NCBI RefSeq assembly: GCF_009017415.1
Contig: NC_092409.1
Span: 2,790,001 to 2,854,000 of the forward strand
Origin: Aspergillus flavus
Lineage: Eukaryota; Ascomycota; Eurotiomycetes; Eurotiales; Aspergillaceae
Direction: 5' to 3'
DNA: 64,000 nt
Below, in pieces: positions 44,739 to 57,900 of the stretch. The stretch's first letter is position 1. Each line of letters starts with the position of its first letter. The translations under genes were made by a program, and so were the position numbers. The notes beneath the pieces were generated by a model, which saw nothing but the letters and a program-made list of their open reading frames with translations, did no database searches and was not told the origin of the DNA.

Positions 44739-45497
44739 CATGGTGTTTCTTTTCTCTTTCAGTGTTTCTGTGATCTTGTAAATAAGGACATCTGTACCTT
44801 TGGTTGACTCAAGATCCGCCAAATGGTAGTTTTGTCTCTATATTAGATCTACATGCTATGTCATCCTCACCCTCGATGGAACAATATATCGATGACTGTG
44901 CGCTATATCTCTTGCAAGAAACCCAGGTTTGGATGTGTATCCACTCAATAGAAATTTATACCGATAGGTAGACAGATCCAAGTATTTTGTCATACTAGAT
45001 CACACCTATAGATTGACTCCCATACTGAGGTATACTATTCCCCTTGCTAAAAACAATTACAATTTTACCGTCATAATAGATGGACATAGTATGGCTACGA
45101 CTGAACAAATAAGGATATCTTTGCATTGTGCGTGTGCGTCTCGTGTGCCTTTAAAAGACAGTGGGGATCTTAGGGATAGCAGCTATAAATGACACGACCT
45201 ATTCAGTCACTGTATCACGATCAATTTCACAGTAGACCTACTTAGTTACTTCTGCAATAGCATTAATAATCAAAATCTCACAGTGACCGACATTTAATAT
45301 AGCTCCAACGAAGAATATTCTACATAAGCCCTAGATCCCATAGTCGACGGTCTAGATGCATGCACAGGTCCAGTGACCGACAATCAATTTCCCCTCACTC
45401 CAACACTCTCTCCGCATACACTTGCCATACATTATCCCCCATCCCGTTCTCCACTACAGCCATACCGTGCCTCCTACCATCACATACTCCGCACTCC
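44739..45497. promoter_or_regulatory. Intergenic/promoter region with a 12-bp direct repeat
   Basis: About 760 bases between the tandem regulators. CAGTGACCGACA occurs at 45281-45292 and again at 45371-45382, exactly 90 bases apart, within about 220 bases of the second regulator's start codon. The pair might be a binding site or a chance duplication. Confidence 0.45.
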
Positions 45498-47082
45498 ATG
45501 CGCCCGAAACTCACCAAGCGAGCCTGCGACGAGTGCATTACCCGCAAAGTTAAATGCAGCGGCGCCTGGCCCTGTGACACATGTCGCAGTGCTCCAAAAC
45601 AGGTGAAATGCACATACCTCAAACCGGCGCGTAGAAGAGGTCCGAAAGTTAGACGTCAAACGGGAAATATCGAGTCTGTGAGCTCCGTTTCGGAGACAAA
45701 TGCTTCCACTTCGTTGAATGGGGGTGCTTCGAACGAAAGTCATGATGGACACAGGACGATCTCTCGGCCAGTTCTCGAAAAGGTGGTGCGTTGGTACCAG
45801 CATTCATCGTACAGTGTTTGGCCTGTGATTGATGCAGAGGTGCTTGTGTGGCGATTCGCGGATGGTGATGGCTATGATACTAGCATTTATTGTCTTGCCA
45901 CAGCGCTTTGCGCAGCGACGATGGCGCAGTTGCAGCTTCCGCCGTTGATAGATGATGGAGGACTTGTCGATTGTGCGGCAATGGCAAGTGAGTGCATAAG
46001 GGTGCGTGAGGAGAGCAATTATAGAGAAAATCTCGATATGAAGAGTATTCTTGTTTCTTTTTTCTTGCATGTCTATCATGCCAAGATCAATAAGCGGAAT
46101 TCGGCAATGATGTTCATACAAGAAGCTATCTCTGGAGCGAGGCTTTTGAAATTAGATGAGTGGGACTGTGGCACGAGGGCCGGTGATGATAGAGTCATTG
46201 CGAACGACGAGATTTTGTTCACTCTTCTTTGGGTCACGGAGAGGTAACGTCACCTTTGTGTTTGCGAATGCGGGTAAAGTGGATGTTGATCTTCTCAGGG
46301 GCTATGCAATGCATCTTGGACTCTTGCCATCGTATACAAGTCCGATTCGCTTACCGGAGAGAATATATTTAGCAGGCAATGAGTATGCTCAAGGCTTACT
46401 GGAGCTAGCTAGGCTCTTCGCGGCTTTTGATAGCGTCTCTCTTAAACGGAGCACCGGCACTTTGAACCCTGATGCCATCTCGGCCGATTGCCTTACAGAG
46501 ACGGAAGCGGCGTTGTCCATGCTTTCGCTAGGAGAGGGTGGCAGGGCCTCTGTCCGTATGGCGGACTATTGCATTACCAGGGAATGGATGAGGACTATCA
46601 TCTGGCAGGAAGCATTGTCTCGACAGATGTTATCCTCTAAAGCGTACGCTGAGCTTCTTACATTCAAATTCCCAGCCCGCGTCAGTCGTGATCTTTTGTA
46701 TTCATTACAAGGTTTCTCCGAGTCTGATTTGTTGCCTCTAGGTCGTGATCAGGTATGTTAGCCTCCTTCTGTTTTGACCGTAGTAGTAACATGAATGCAG
46801 TTGTTAAAATGTTTCGAAGTCACAAACTCACTTGCCGATGTTGTTTTACATACGCCCTCAGTTCCATCATATGAGCTTCGATTAGGACCTCAGGACTTTC
46901 TGCATGCTTTGTACCAAAAGCTTCTCCCGTTTTTAGAGCAAGATGTTATGCTTAAGTCTATCTTGCATGCGAAGACGGCCGAAGCTTTGGTGACCGCACC
47001 TGCTCGGTTGTTAAGATTCTATCATGAACAAACAGCGGATGACGAGAGCATCATGAATGAGTATTTGGATCTCCGTATATAA
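45498..47082 (+). CDS. Zn2Cys6 fungal transcription factor (sugar-regulator-like)
   Basis: Three exons, 45498-46243, 46299-46752 and 46801-47082, give about 493 residues. The zinc cluster is complete (Cys10, 13, 20, 26, 29, 38) with a long last loop of eight residues and the basic ARRRGPKVRR. The first join restores LLWVTERGYAMHLGL, a motif I associate with MAL-activator-type regulators; PVIDAEVLVWRF and the C-terminal LYQKLLPFLEQD block fit the same group. The start was set at the Met next to the zinc cluster; the frame stays open to 45360. The regulator and the zinc alcohol dehydrogenase are convergent, with less than 100 bases between stop codons. The sugar link is an inference from resemblance only. 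Confidence 0.82.
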
Positions 47083-47170
47083 TGCGGATAAATTCAATTC
47101 ACAAGGGCTCGACGAGACTTCATAACTAGTCGCACACGCAGAATACTCTCTCTGTGGATAATTATGGATG

Positions 47171-48456
47171 TTACTCCGATACCTGTAGCACGATCCTTCC
47201 TGCAATATCACCGTTCTCCATCTCTTCATATACCTGAGGCAACTCTTTAAACTTTCGGACTTTAATTTCGGGTTTCACCACGCCACGGCGGACCAAATCG
47301 ACAGCCTCCATGCATTCCTTCAGTGAGCCTACAAGATTTCCGGTGATCCTAAGTCCCTTGATCACAATGGTGCAGATCGGCGTCTCCAACACCGGTCTGC
47401 CTGGAGGAATGCCAACGCAGCTCAGCGTTCCGCCGACACGTAGCATTTCGCAGGCGCGAGCAAAAGCCTTCGCGCTTCCGGCTGTAACTACGACAGCGTG
47501 CGCCCCAAGCCCAGTGATTTCATGGACGCGCTGGACAGGGTCAGTCGAGGTAAAGTCAATAAATTCAGTGGCTCCGAGGCCAAGGACAAAATCACGTTTG
47601 TCCGCGGCATCAACACCAATGACCAATGCTCCTTGAGCTTTTGCATATTGAACTGTTCAAATTAATATCATATCGAAGCATGCAGCTCTAATTTCGGCGG
47701 CTCACCAGCCAAATGCCCAAGGCCACCTCCAGCCCCAACAACGACCAGCCAGTTTCCAGCTCTGATGTTAGCATTTAGAACCGCCTACATAGGGTGTCAG
47801 CATCTCTTGCGGTAGCAACAGGGACATGGCGCAGCCACTGACCTTATAAGCTGTAACACCGGCACACAAAACTGGTCCAATGACCACCGGGTCAATATCA
47901 TCCGGCAAGATCGTCAGATAATCCGCATCAAGTGCAATGAACTCTTGGAAGCTGCCATCTTCATGGTGCAAATGATTTGTACTCTTGATGCAATACTGTT
48001 CCGTCCCGGCGAGACAGAACTCACAACGTCGACAGATCCGACTTGAGAACCGGATTCCCACAAGGCCTCCGACTTTCAAATCAGAGCCACATCTGGGCCC
48101 GAGTGCCACGATCCGGCCAACCCCTTCGTGGCCACCGACATGAGGTAGTTTGATCTTGGTTATGGGGTCGCCAGATGGACCAGCTGCAGTACCGTTCTTT
48201 GTATGGAGGTCTAATATCTGCAGATTAGCATATTTGCATATAATCTGAGTCACCTTTGCTATAATAATGAAGGAAAATATAAAAACTCACCACTTTGACA
48301 AACACCTGTATACAAGACCTTCGCCAGGACTTCATCCTCTCCGGGTGTAGGAACTGGATATCCCTCACGAAACTCAACGTTTCCACCCAGCTCCGAAACC
48401 AGAGCTACAGTTTGAGTGGAAGGGATAGGATCAGAAGTTGGCTGACGGGCACCCAT
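47171..48456 (-). CDS. Zinc-dependent medium-chain alcohol dehydrogenase
   Basis: Four exons, 48456-48291, 48210-47843, 47784-47706 and 47652-47171, give about 364 residues. Catalytic zinc ligands are visible: Cys53 in YTGVCQSDLHT (the Asp codon spans the first splice) and His83-Glu84 in GGHEGVG. The structural zinc site is the four-Cys lobe CRRCEFCLAGTEQYC with the Cys just before it. The Rossmann motif GAGGGLGHLA is followed by an acidic residue (GVDAADKRD), which indicates NAD(H) rather than NADP(H). It is close to the fungal ADH1-type class that oxidises primary alcohols. The frame is open further upstream, but the MGARQPTSDPIP Met fits family length. It converges on a sugar-regulator-like gene. 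Confidence 0.9.
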
Positions 48457-48949
48457 GATGAATCTAGATATTGTCTTTTCAGTTGTCTCTTCAATCACTC
48501 GATGGAGGACGAGAGTGGAAAGCCATAGTATAAATAGGTCTCTGGGTTCCAAACGTGAACCATGCTCGTCTTCGTACTCGAATACTGGGTGAATGGTCAT
48601 ACGCATCGCTCCTTCCTATTATAGGATGGAGCTTGCTGGATGGCAATTCTCCAATTGGTTGCTTTTGCCATGGGGACGTGGTAAAGCTTCAACGCAGCCC
48701 GGAGAATTGCGCGGGAGGTCAACTCCCTGTAATTGCCAATACTGTAGATTTGAAAATTACTCATCGGACAAGTTCTCTGTTCTATACAACGTACCAGAAC
48801 TGAAAGCTTCCCGTACATCATTTTTTATAATTTTCCTAATTGATTAGAGTATAAGTCGAAATATAGTCTCTTTTTTCTCACTCTCGAATGGACGTATTTT
48901 AATACTATTATCATTGATTTGATCTATGGATCCTGATGAGTGTGGTACT
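48457..48949. other. Intergenic
   Basis: About 490 bases with the ADH promoter; the far side abuts the HET-domain relic. AT-rich, no gene seen. Confidence 0.4.
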
Positions 48950-50004
48950 CTATATAACTAAAAACAGCGGGCTACATTTGACAGGAAATTTGGGATTACG
49001 AAAAAGTTCTTCTTGTGGCAGACAAGCTTCTGAATAGATCTTGAGATGTTTTGCCGGAGGACGAGGAAACAGAAAGCCATGGTTTGCGTCAGCTGAAGCA
49101 GTAGCAGCAATAGTGATGTGTGCGTTCTTATATATGGAAACCATCTGTGCTGATTCCTGCTCCCAGTCCTTTTCATCATCCTAAATGATGCAGAGCCTAT
49201 CGACCCAAAGGTAGGAAAAGCCCAGCCGTCGTGCAACCTCAACGGCATCACTAATGGTCTTTGGTAACTGCCAAGCCGATATTGATTGAAGATACTCGTG
49301 GTAATTTCCTCTTGTCGTACAGAAATCTGATGACAAGCCCGAGCAGTAACTAAGGGCAGCATAAAGGCCACGCTTGTTGCTCTCCTGCTCCATGAGCCGG
49401 AGCTTGACCCGCGGACCTGAATTGCTAATACATAACAGCCTTCTCAGAAGTGGCTGGGGTTCGAAAGTGGGACAGCTGTGCTCCTTCTTGCACTTGTTCA
49501 ACCAGCTTTCAAGAACAGGAAAACTCTCATTGAACTTGTCTGGTTCGCTACTCTTCCATATAGCCCTTTCACTCTGTGAGCCTGGGTCGCCCATTAGCCG
49601 GAGTTGCGCCCACTTGTTGATTAAATTTCGATAAGTTTACTTACACCCTGGCCTGTTTGTACCAAGAATTGCGCTGAATTTCCTTCCATCATTGTATGTT
49701 ATCCTTATCACGCCCGTACGAGTTGTACCAAATAGCGGGCCATAATTGTCAGGTAAGAATACGGACTTGCATCCCTCTACTCTGATTTGATTAAGTGTCC
49801 CTGCCCTGTAGCTACCGCATACAGTTCAGACCACGTCTTGAGGATGTCTATGAGACATTCACACATGATGCATCTCCTTGAGAACCCACTATCTGGCACA
49901 AATGGTTGGGGGTAGCCCTTCATGGTTAATACACAGCCTTCACAGAGCACCGTGGGGTATCTTCGATGAATTGCGAGAAGAGCATAAGATTTCGGTAGTA
50001 ACAC
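48950..50004 (-). pseudogene. Decayed HET (heterokaryon incompatibility) domain gene
   Basis: Minus-strand fragments of a HET-domain protein are in order but broken. The 5' part (about 50000-49790, CEGCVLTMKGYPQPFVPDSG) shifts frame near 49790 before a piece reading GCKSVFLPDNYGPLFGTT. An intron (GTAAGT donor near 49645) leads to WAQLRLMGDPGSQSERAIW. The HET core follows: YAALSYCSG, LPKTISDAVEVARRLGFSYLWVDRLCII. There a TAG at 49183-49181 stands where the family has Gln (CIIQDD), after which coding resumes (DDEKDWEQESAQMVSIYKNAHITIAATA) for 77 codons and stops. The conserved Trp of the SYCWG motif is Ser here. Normal HET proteins run several hundred residues further. No part of the gene should yield a working protein. 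Confidence 0.75.
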
Positions 50005-51597
50005 TCGCGCAGGGCGTTCATTTTGTTCTTTGCCGAGCTTTTAAAAAGGAACCTGTCGGCCAAATTCCCCTGGGCGTAATACCTTTTCAAAAGAATGATT
50101 TATTCTGGTGGTTAGAAGTACGGCTATATATTGATCTAGGTAGGTAGCCTGATGTGATCTATCGGAGAACCAGAGTCTCCTTGGGTCTTTTTGTTAGCTC
50201 ATCGGAGGTCTACGAATGCTACTGATAAATACAGGTCCTTGGGGTCGGGGCGGGGAATGCATGCAACGTGTTCTACAGTTATAAGCCCTAAATTCTCCGG
50301 TAAGCTTTTCCCGCGTCAGATATCATATTCGCCTCGCTGGCTGTACTTGCAATGCCATGATGCCTTACCATTTGATATGTGCCTATCGGAGTTGTTTCGC
50401 GGGATGTATGAGTATCCTAGTGGTCAAAAACTTGGCGATAAATTGCCCAATTGCCCATTGATACGCACTACGTCCAACATGCATTCAATTAATTAGACTA
50501 ACTCTCGACCTCAACATTTGCAGTCGCCTACAAGCGTTCCTCATACATGTCTCATACCACACTATATACTAGTCACTACGTCCATGCATAGATTGGTTTC
50601 AACTAGTTCAATATTTATGCGACCACGGTTACGGAAGCACAAAGCCTCTCTAAGGACAGGTACGTTATTCTAGTAATCATTATATAGTTATGAGTTAGAA
50701 TATTGTACGTTACCAAGACTGTCGTATACCCTCACTGTGAAAGCTTTCCGAAGGGATATATATTACCTTTCAAGAAATCCACAATTTAATAGAGTATATA
50801 CATACATCCTTTAATAGAGACACTCTATCCCACTTCTTAGGGCTATAAAACCCAGCCCATAAACAAAGAAACCTGCAAATGAAAAATACTTTCAACGCAA
50901 ACATATAAAATTTCCACTTACATTCCCCAAGGTAATTTTCAAATTCCAAGTAATTCAAATACAGCCGACACAATCTCAGAACGAGTAGAATTATATTTAC
51001 AACCACATATTTCTCCGAATGCAACCCAGCCAGGAGAAAATTTCAGAATGTCCCAGACGAAATAAAAACATCAGTAGTAAACATGGGTCAAAAGTACTTG
51101 GAAGGCTGTGCTATTTTCCTTCCCCCTCATTTTTAACTTGTCCACTCCACCTTTTGTCCGGGGTTTGTGGTACGCTATTTCTCCGAGGTATTTCTCCGGG
51201 GAATCTTCTGGACTGTGTGACGAATATGGGTAAAGACTGACTTAGGGGCAGGTATTGGTTCTTACATGGTGAATGATTCGTTTGAAGGTATGTAGGGGTG
51301 CAAAGATAGATCAGAGGTGATTTCTGAAATTTGGTTGTCATATAGCCCTAAAGTCCCGCAGAGCTTGGTATTTTGAGACTTGTTTCTCCAGTTGGATGGA
51401 GCTCCTACTTTAGTCCTTTCTTTCTCATTTTCTGGGTTATCCTTATCCTTACGTTTGGATTTTTTCTAAATTCCTGACGCATGTGAGGAGATACAGGACC
51501 CCTGCAGTCTTCATTTTTGTATGTATGTATATACAGAACCTTTGACTGAATAAGTATATTTATCACCGACCGCAGAACAAAGCGGCTCAAAGATTAC
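50005..51597. other. Intergenic
   Basis: About 1.6 kb, AT-rich, between the HET relic and the 3' end of HBS1. Short frames only; no recognisable element. Part near 51.1-51.6 kb may be the 3' untranslated region of HBS1. Confidence 0.4.
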
Positions 51598-54408
51598 TTA
51601 TTCCAACAACCCAGCTGCAACGGTATCACCTCCAGCCCGAAGAACAACCCTCGTAGGCGCCTCTAAAGGCACTGCGTGATCCATTTCCACAACGATTCGT
51701 GCCACTGAGCCTGGTGCAACGATTTTTGGCTTCTTCTTGATGGAAGCGCCAGAACCTTTATCCAACGTTGCGACGAGTCGACTAATCCGGCCAGGTACGT
51801 GAAGGCGTCCCCGATGAACATCAACCATGCTGGGCATCAGATGCTCAAATGCCAGCACCTTGGCTGTGAATGATGTGATATTGGCGATAGGCGCAGAGGC
51901 ACGACAGATCACGTCGCCAGAACGTAGATGGATGGGGTCAATGTTTGCAAGGTTGAGAACCACATTTTGGCCCGCAACAGCCCAGTCGCTCGGTTCACTG
52001 TCCACTTCCAAGCTTCGTACCAAGGCCGTTTCGCCACTAGGCATCGTGAGAATTTGGTCACCCACTTGCAAGCTGCCAGCATCGAGTCGACCAGAGATCG
52101 AAAGGGGGTTCTGCACACTTCCACGGAAGACATCACCAATGGTCATTCGCAATGGCTTGTCGAGGGCATGAGAGTAAGGCTCGGTAGCTTCAAGTTCCTC
52201 AATTAGGGTGCGACCTGTATACCATGACACATTTGGATCCTCGCTTCGCTTTGTGACATTGTCACCACTGATGCCTGAGCATGGCACAAATGCGATGTTT
52301 TTGGCTTGGAATCCCGCAGTGGTCAAGAAAGCTGAAACCTGCTGCTCGATCTCGTCATAGCGATCCTTGTTCCACTGAACCGAGTCCATCTTATTAACAG
52401 CAACAATAATCCTTTGAACACCCATACTCCGCACTAGAAGAGCGTGTTCCTTAGTCTGACCCTTCAAACCAGACTCAAAGTTCCCCGTGCCTGAATCAAT
52501 AACAAGAACAGCAAAATCAGCCTGGCTAGCACCAGCTATCATATTCGGCACAAAATCTCTGTGGCCGGGAGCATCTACAATGGTGAAGACGGTCTTCTCT
52601 GTCTCAAACTTGTTAGTCGCGATATCGATAGTGACACCGCGTGCTCTCTCCTCGGAACCTTGATCCAACACCCAGGCAAGAGCAAAAGAGCCTTTGCCTA
52701 TCTTCTCAGCTTCTCGCCGATATTTGTCAAGGGTACGTTGGTCTATTGCCTTCAGATCAGCAAGTAAGCGGCCCATGAGCGTACTTTTTCCGGCATCGAC
52801 ATGACCTGAGCGACCATTAACAACACAACTCTGTGGTTATAAACACGTGTGAAAACAAACCGATGACTGCGAAATTCATGGCATTTTTCCGCTTCGACTT
52901 TTGGTATTCAGATAAAACGTCCAGGTTCTTGCTCTTAACGGTCACCTTCTCTGCAACACTTAGATTGTTCATGCCACCCGCTAAGTCGGTTTGGTTTTTC
53001 TTATCACCAGCCGGCTTAGAAGCAGGTTGTTTCGACTTGAAGCCTGCATATCTATTAGGGAGAGAGGTCCTAGATCTTGCGCCGAATAGCCAAACCTTTT
53101 GCAGAGCTCTGTGCGTTTAAGACGACATCATCTGGGCTTGGGCCTGTGAAATCAAAGGGTTCAGTAAGATTTTGTCCGTATATCTCCATCAGATCCAAAG
53201 AAGTTGAGAACAAGGGACTGGGCTCGGTCAGTTTTGGCCGCGTAACATCCCCAACGATAGTGCTAGCGAAAGTAGAAGGCGAGGCGCGAATATTGACAGT
53301 AGGCTGCTCTTTTTCTTCCTTTTTGACCAAAGGCTCTGCAGTAAGCTCTTGTTGTACATTTGCTGAGTTAACCTGCGACGCCCCATTCTGCTTGACTAGT
53401 TCAGGAGATGGCTTCTTCTGAGGTGAATGGCTCCCGGGGTGGGACAACTTTCCCAAAGGACGCGGCGACTGGGCACCCTCAGGCTTTGGTATTTTTCCAT
53501 TGCCAGCGAGCCTTTCGCGGAGAGATAACGAAGCGCCTTTCTGTTCCGTTGAAGGCACTGGTGTTTTATTCACCTCAGCATTCTGCGCAGGGGCTGCAGT
53601 TGAAGCCTTGTCACCCTCCTTTTTCTTGCGGGCAGCGGCCAAAGCAGCCAGTTTCGAAACTTTTCCGCCAGATTCAGGAGCCCCTCCAAGTAGCCCAAGC
53701 CGAGGGTAAAGAGGCTCTATGAGAATATCGGCCTTACGATGCGCCGGGACATTGAGCCACGGCGAGTCGCGGAAGAAGTCTGCGGCGGAGAAGTGTGGAG
53801 GCTCTTGCAGAACCAGATCGGGAGGCAAAGGGTATGCAGGCACTGAAAACCTGTTAGAACATTCTTGAGCTTCCATTTGGAGTCAGTTACCAGTCAAAAA
53901 CGAGGGACAGGTTACACTCACCACTATCGCAAAGGTGCGACAAAGGGGATTCCGCTGGAGACTCGAGCCCGCCCATGGGAATTGGGGAAAGCTGTAGAAC
54001 CAAAAGTGATCATGCTTACCTTTCGCCTTCGCCGCCGGAGCGGGCGCGCTCTCCTTTTTCTTCGTTTCCTTAGCTTTCTTATCTAACCAAGCCGGCGCAA
54101 TTAGCGTCCATGCCACCTAATCGATTTATCTTGTTGAACGGCAACACCCGTTCGCTGATCTGCGCAGTTTTTGCCTACTCACTTCTTAAGTAGTTCACAG
54201 ACTTTTCCACGTCGTTATAGTAATGCCATAGTGCTTCCTGAACTTCGTCCCGCGTGGCTGTCACAGAAGGCGACCCCGCGAGGAGCTGACTCAACACCTC
54301 TGCAGTACACTGTTCGAGAAATTCCTGTTCTTCGGGATCCGGGGAGTCATATCCATCGTCGAAGTCATCCTCATCGTAAGCCACAGCCTTTACGCGATGG
54401 CGCGACAT
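51598..54408 (-). CDS. hbs1: HBS1-type translational GTPase (ribosome rescue)
   Basis: Six exons, 54408-54183, 54082-54020, 53954-53922, 53842-53096, 53043-52861 and 52805-51598, give about 819 residues. The N-terminus (MSRHRVKAVAYDEDDFDDGY, then ALWHYYNDVEKSVNYLR) is the HBS1 N-terminal domain. A PWLNVPAHRKADILIEPLYPRLGLLGG block and a long Pro/Ser/Lys-rich linker follow. The GTPase domain has GHVDAGKS, DAPGH and NKMD, and the EF-Tu-like beta-barrel domains 2 and 3 close the protein. Family knowledge: with Dom34/Pelota it frees ribosomes stalled in no-go and non-stop decay. The 33-nt third exon was placed because it gives a normal 65-nt intron and keeps frame (KAKAESPLSHLCDSGVPAYP); the alternative would need a 28-nt intron. 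Confidence 0.92.
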
Positions 54409-54953
54409 GGTGATTGCTGTGATTGTTGAGGGAGGGGCAGGTGGACTCGGAGGGGTTCAGCCGCACAAGGCTGGTGTGTGGGAGGGAAGTAAGATGATAT
54501 GAGGGCAAGTACTCCAGCACGTTACGTCTCTCAGGGGAGTCTTCCAATTACCCAAATGCCAACTATCCGGAGCAGCGGATCAGGAGAATAATGCTGTCGA
54601 ATTGTCAAGGAAGAGATGAACTTCCACACGTCATTCCCTCATTTATTGTCCCCGCTCCGCAGACCGCTTTCCACCCTAATATCTAAAACGAACCCTCTCA
54701 TTGGCTCTGGGTAAAGCATAGATCCCCCAAGAATATAGACTGTAAACAAACCGTATAGTAGATGCAAATGTTACAGTTAAGTTGTATTGTTTTCTAAGAA
54801 TGGCTCTAAGCAACTAATGACTAAAACCAAGTGTCGTGTCTGTCTGCAGAGCAATTACTACTTACAGCAACACTAACGTATCTCTATCCATCCCTACGAC
54901 AAGTCATACCATCATGAATAATCGTCAGTGCGAAAATCTTTCTAAGTGGGTGG
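54409..54953. other. Intergenic between HBS1 and PAN2
   Basis: About 545 bases with the HBS1 promoter and the PAN2 3' flank. No gene or repeat seen. Confidence 0.4.
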
Positions 54954-57900
54954 TTATTTCAGTGGACTTCCGCCGAAAAAGTCTCCTGTTCCCGGAGCAA
55001 AGCTGCCATTGCTCGGGGTCAGGGCAACCGAGCGTCGGAACCCCTGTCTAGGCGTGGTGGGCGCACTGGCAGTAGGGGCGGTCACTTCAGGAGTGCTGGG
55101 GGTGTTTCTACCGCTATTATTCTGCATCGTCACTGCAGTTCCAGGCCGTGATAGAACGGCTGTAGCGCCGTTTCGAGCTGGTGGTCGGAATCCTAGTTTA
55201 GATCCCTCGCGGAATAGCTCCTCGAGTATTTGCGAAACCACCCCTGCGTCTTCATACTCCTGGAACTTCTTCCAAAGACGAAGGGCCATACGTGCGTCTT
55301 CAATAGAGTCATGCCCTTGGTTGTTGTCGGTGGGTTCTTCTTGGATGTATTCTTTAAACACAGCCCAGGCTAAGTATCGGAGACTGAGACGCCGATTCTT
55401 ACCGGGGTGGAAGAACAGATATTGGGTATCGACTGTCTGACATTTGGGGACCTGGATATTGATTTTGCGGAAATCGGAGGCCAGCCCGTGCCCGACAAAA
55501 ACGCATCCCAAATTGAGGAGAAGCCACAACTTCTTATATGCGACTTTAAGTGGGACAAGATTGTGCTGACTAGTCCTCGGGTCCAAGTCACCGGGTTTAA
55601 TGCCAGAGTATTGAGTGACATAGTCAACGATCGTCTCTTTGATAGTGATATAATCATCGATAAAAGGCACGCCTTCTCGAGTCCCGGACCCTCTGAGAAC
55701 GGAAACTCGAGCAAGGCCACTCTTGCTAGGTCGTACGATTTCTTGAGAACCATCGGCTTTCACGTCGATCTCTGCTTTTTCGAGATCAACAAATTCGGTA
55801 TCGAGGGCAACAGGGGTACCAGGAGTCGGTTTCTCTTCCTCTGAAAGAGTTGCAAGTGATTCCACGGAGCGACCGCCACTAAAAGAAATAGTCAGCATGG
55901 AATTACCTAGGATTTGTGGCACAGATTCGACCCACTTAAGTGACCAATCGCGGTAAAGAAGCGTCGTGTCAAGGACGTTCTTCCAGTTATCATCCATGGC
56001 GTGGCGAGCATCCTTCACCTGATATGCCAGCACACACGGCACTTTCCACGGTTGATTGAATCGGAGGGCTTCATCCTTGTCTACCTCCGTGACCAGGAAG
56101 TCATTGAACAGATGCCATTTATTTGTAGTCTCCGGTTCGCGTGAGGAAATGGACACATTGATAAATGAGACTAGATGAGCTTTCTGATGTTCAGGAATAT
56201 CGATTTCTGAAACCACGCCCACCAATTCATATACCACAAGGCCCGGCATGTTGTTCTGCATCCGCATTCGAAGGTCTTCTCCTTCAAAGCACAAAATCTG
56301 GCCAGCATCAACCACAAGGCCAACCGCTTCTGGTAACCATCCGGGAATTGCCCAAAGGCGTCTGTAGATGGGATTGTTTAGTGCAGTGTTGAGCATCATC
56401 ACGAGCGGCATGCGATGTACTGTCTTCCGAATAGCCACCTGCTGGTAACGTCGGCAGTAATTGCACCACCCTCTGTTTTGAGTCTCGCGCTCAATGCTTG
56501 CCCGCAAAATGTTTGAGAAACGGTAAGCAGGGTTCCTACGGATCTGTTTTATATCAATCGCTGGATAAATTAACTCATTAACCAGCGAGTTCCCTGGTCG
56601 GACGATTTCCTTCTGGCAAAACATGCAGCGAATAGACTCGGAAGCAACGGTTGCTAACTTGTGGTCGAGATCATCTGAGCTCGGGAGGATCATGCGAAAA
56701 TCATGAGAAATTTGGCCAAGAAAGAATCTGTTCACAGACTGAATTGAAGTAGACAACGACTTATTCGTCAAATTCTCTTCCAGCAGCCCTAAACTGGAGG
56801 CTTCCCGAAAACTGCCGAAAGTTTTTAGAAGATTCGTCGCTTGACAGTTCTGACCGTCTGCTTTCTCTAGCATATCGAATAGATAGCCCATCTCACATAG
56901 AAGGCAGTTTTCAAATATGCAGGCGCTTGCGGCGTGCTGGAGAGCTACATTTCGTATCAATGGAATGAACTTGAATAGCTGGAGGAGAGCATTCGTGAAG
57001 GAGTTTGCAATGTGTGTCTCTAGACCAGAGAATTTGGTCTGGTTATAGAATCTATATCAAATGTCAACTAATTTGTTTCGGATCGAAGAGCTCAGATTAT
57101 GTCTTACCTAAAGTCGAAATCATCGACACCAAATCGGCTGTATTTGATCTCGACATTACTGTATTTGAGAAGAGGGTCGTCCTCTGCTTCGCCGTTAAGC
57201 TTCGTTCCCGCAAGTGTCTCTGCCGCATCAGTAACGAGTCCATCCGACTTCGCCTTACTTTGTTCTCTTGCCTTTTCGCTCAAGAACTTCGGCGCAATAA
57301 GAGCAGGTTCAGAATTGGCCAATGCGCGAGTATTTTCTACTTGATTTCGTCTAGTCTTCTTCGGGTTTGGTGCATAGTGCCCAATCTCCGCGGGACGGAG
57401 GTAGGGAATTAGTGCTTGATCAATAGGGGCCGGCGGGCTGCCAATCTCAAAAACAAGGTGGCTAGGCCATGCAGAAAACAAGCGCTCGTGGTAATATGGC
57501 ATACCAATCATGCTCAGGGGCGTATCAGGAGACCAGTCAAGCGGTGGAGGTCGGGCAGGTACATCTGCAAATTCAACTTCCTTGCTCATCTCGTTGAAGT
57601 GTACCTTCGATGGAGAACCCCACAAGTGTATTGCACACTCTGCATCGTTTATGGCTAATGCCTCCCCAGAAGGCGACAAATCGATACCGAGCATGAATGA
57701 AACATTGGCCTGACGGAGGTTGATTGCGTTAGGGTTCATAAGGTCAACCACCTGTAGCTGACCGGTCTGAGACGCAACAAAACTAGTGGTATGCAGCTTA
57801 GGATGCATGCGCACATATGCAGCGCCGGCATGAAAAGGTATAGGAGGTAATGGTGACAGTGTTTTGAGATCATAAACGTTGGCCAAGGGATCGACGATGG

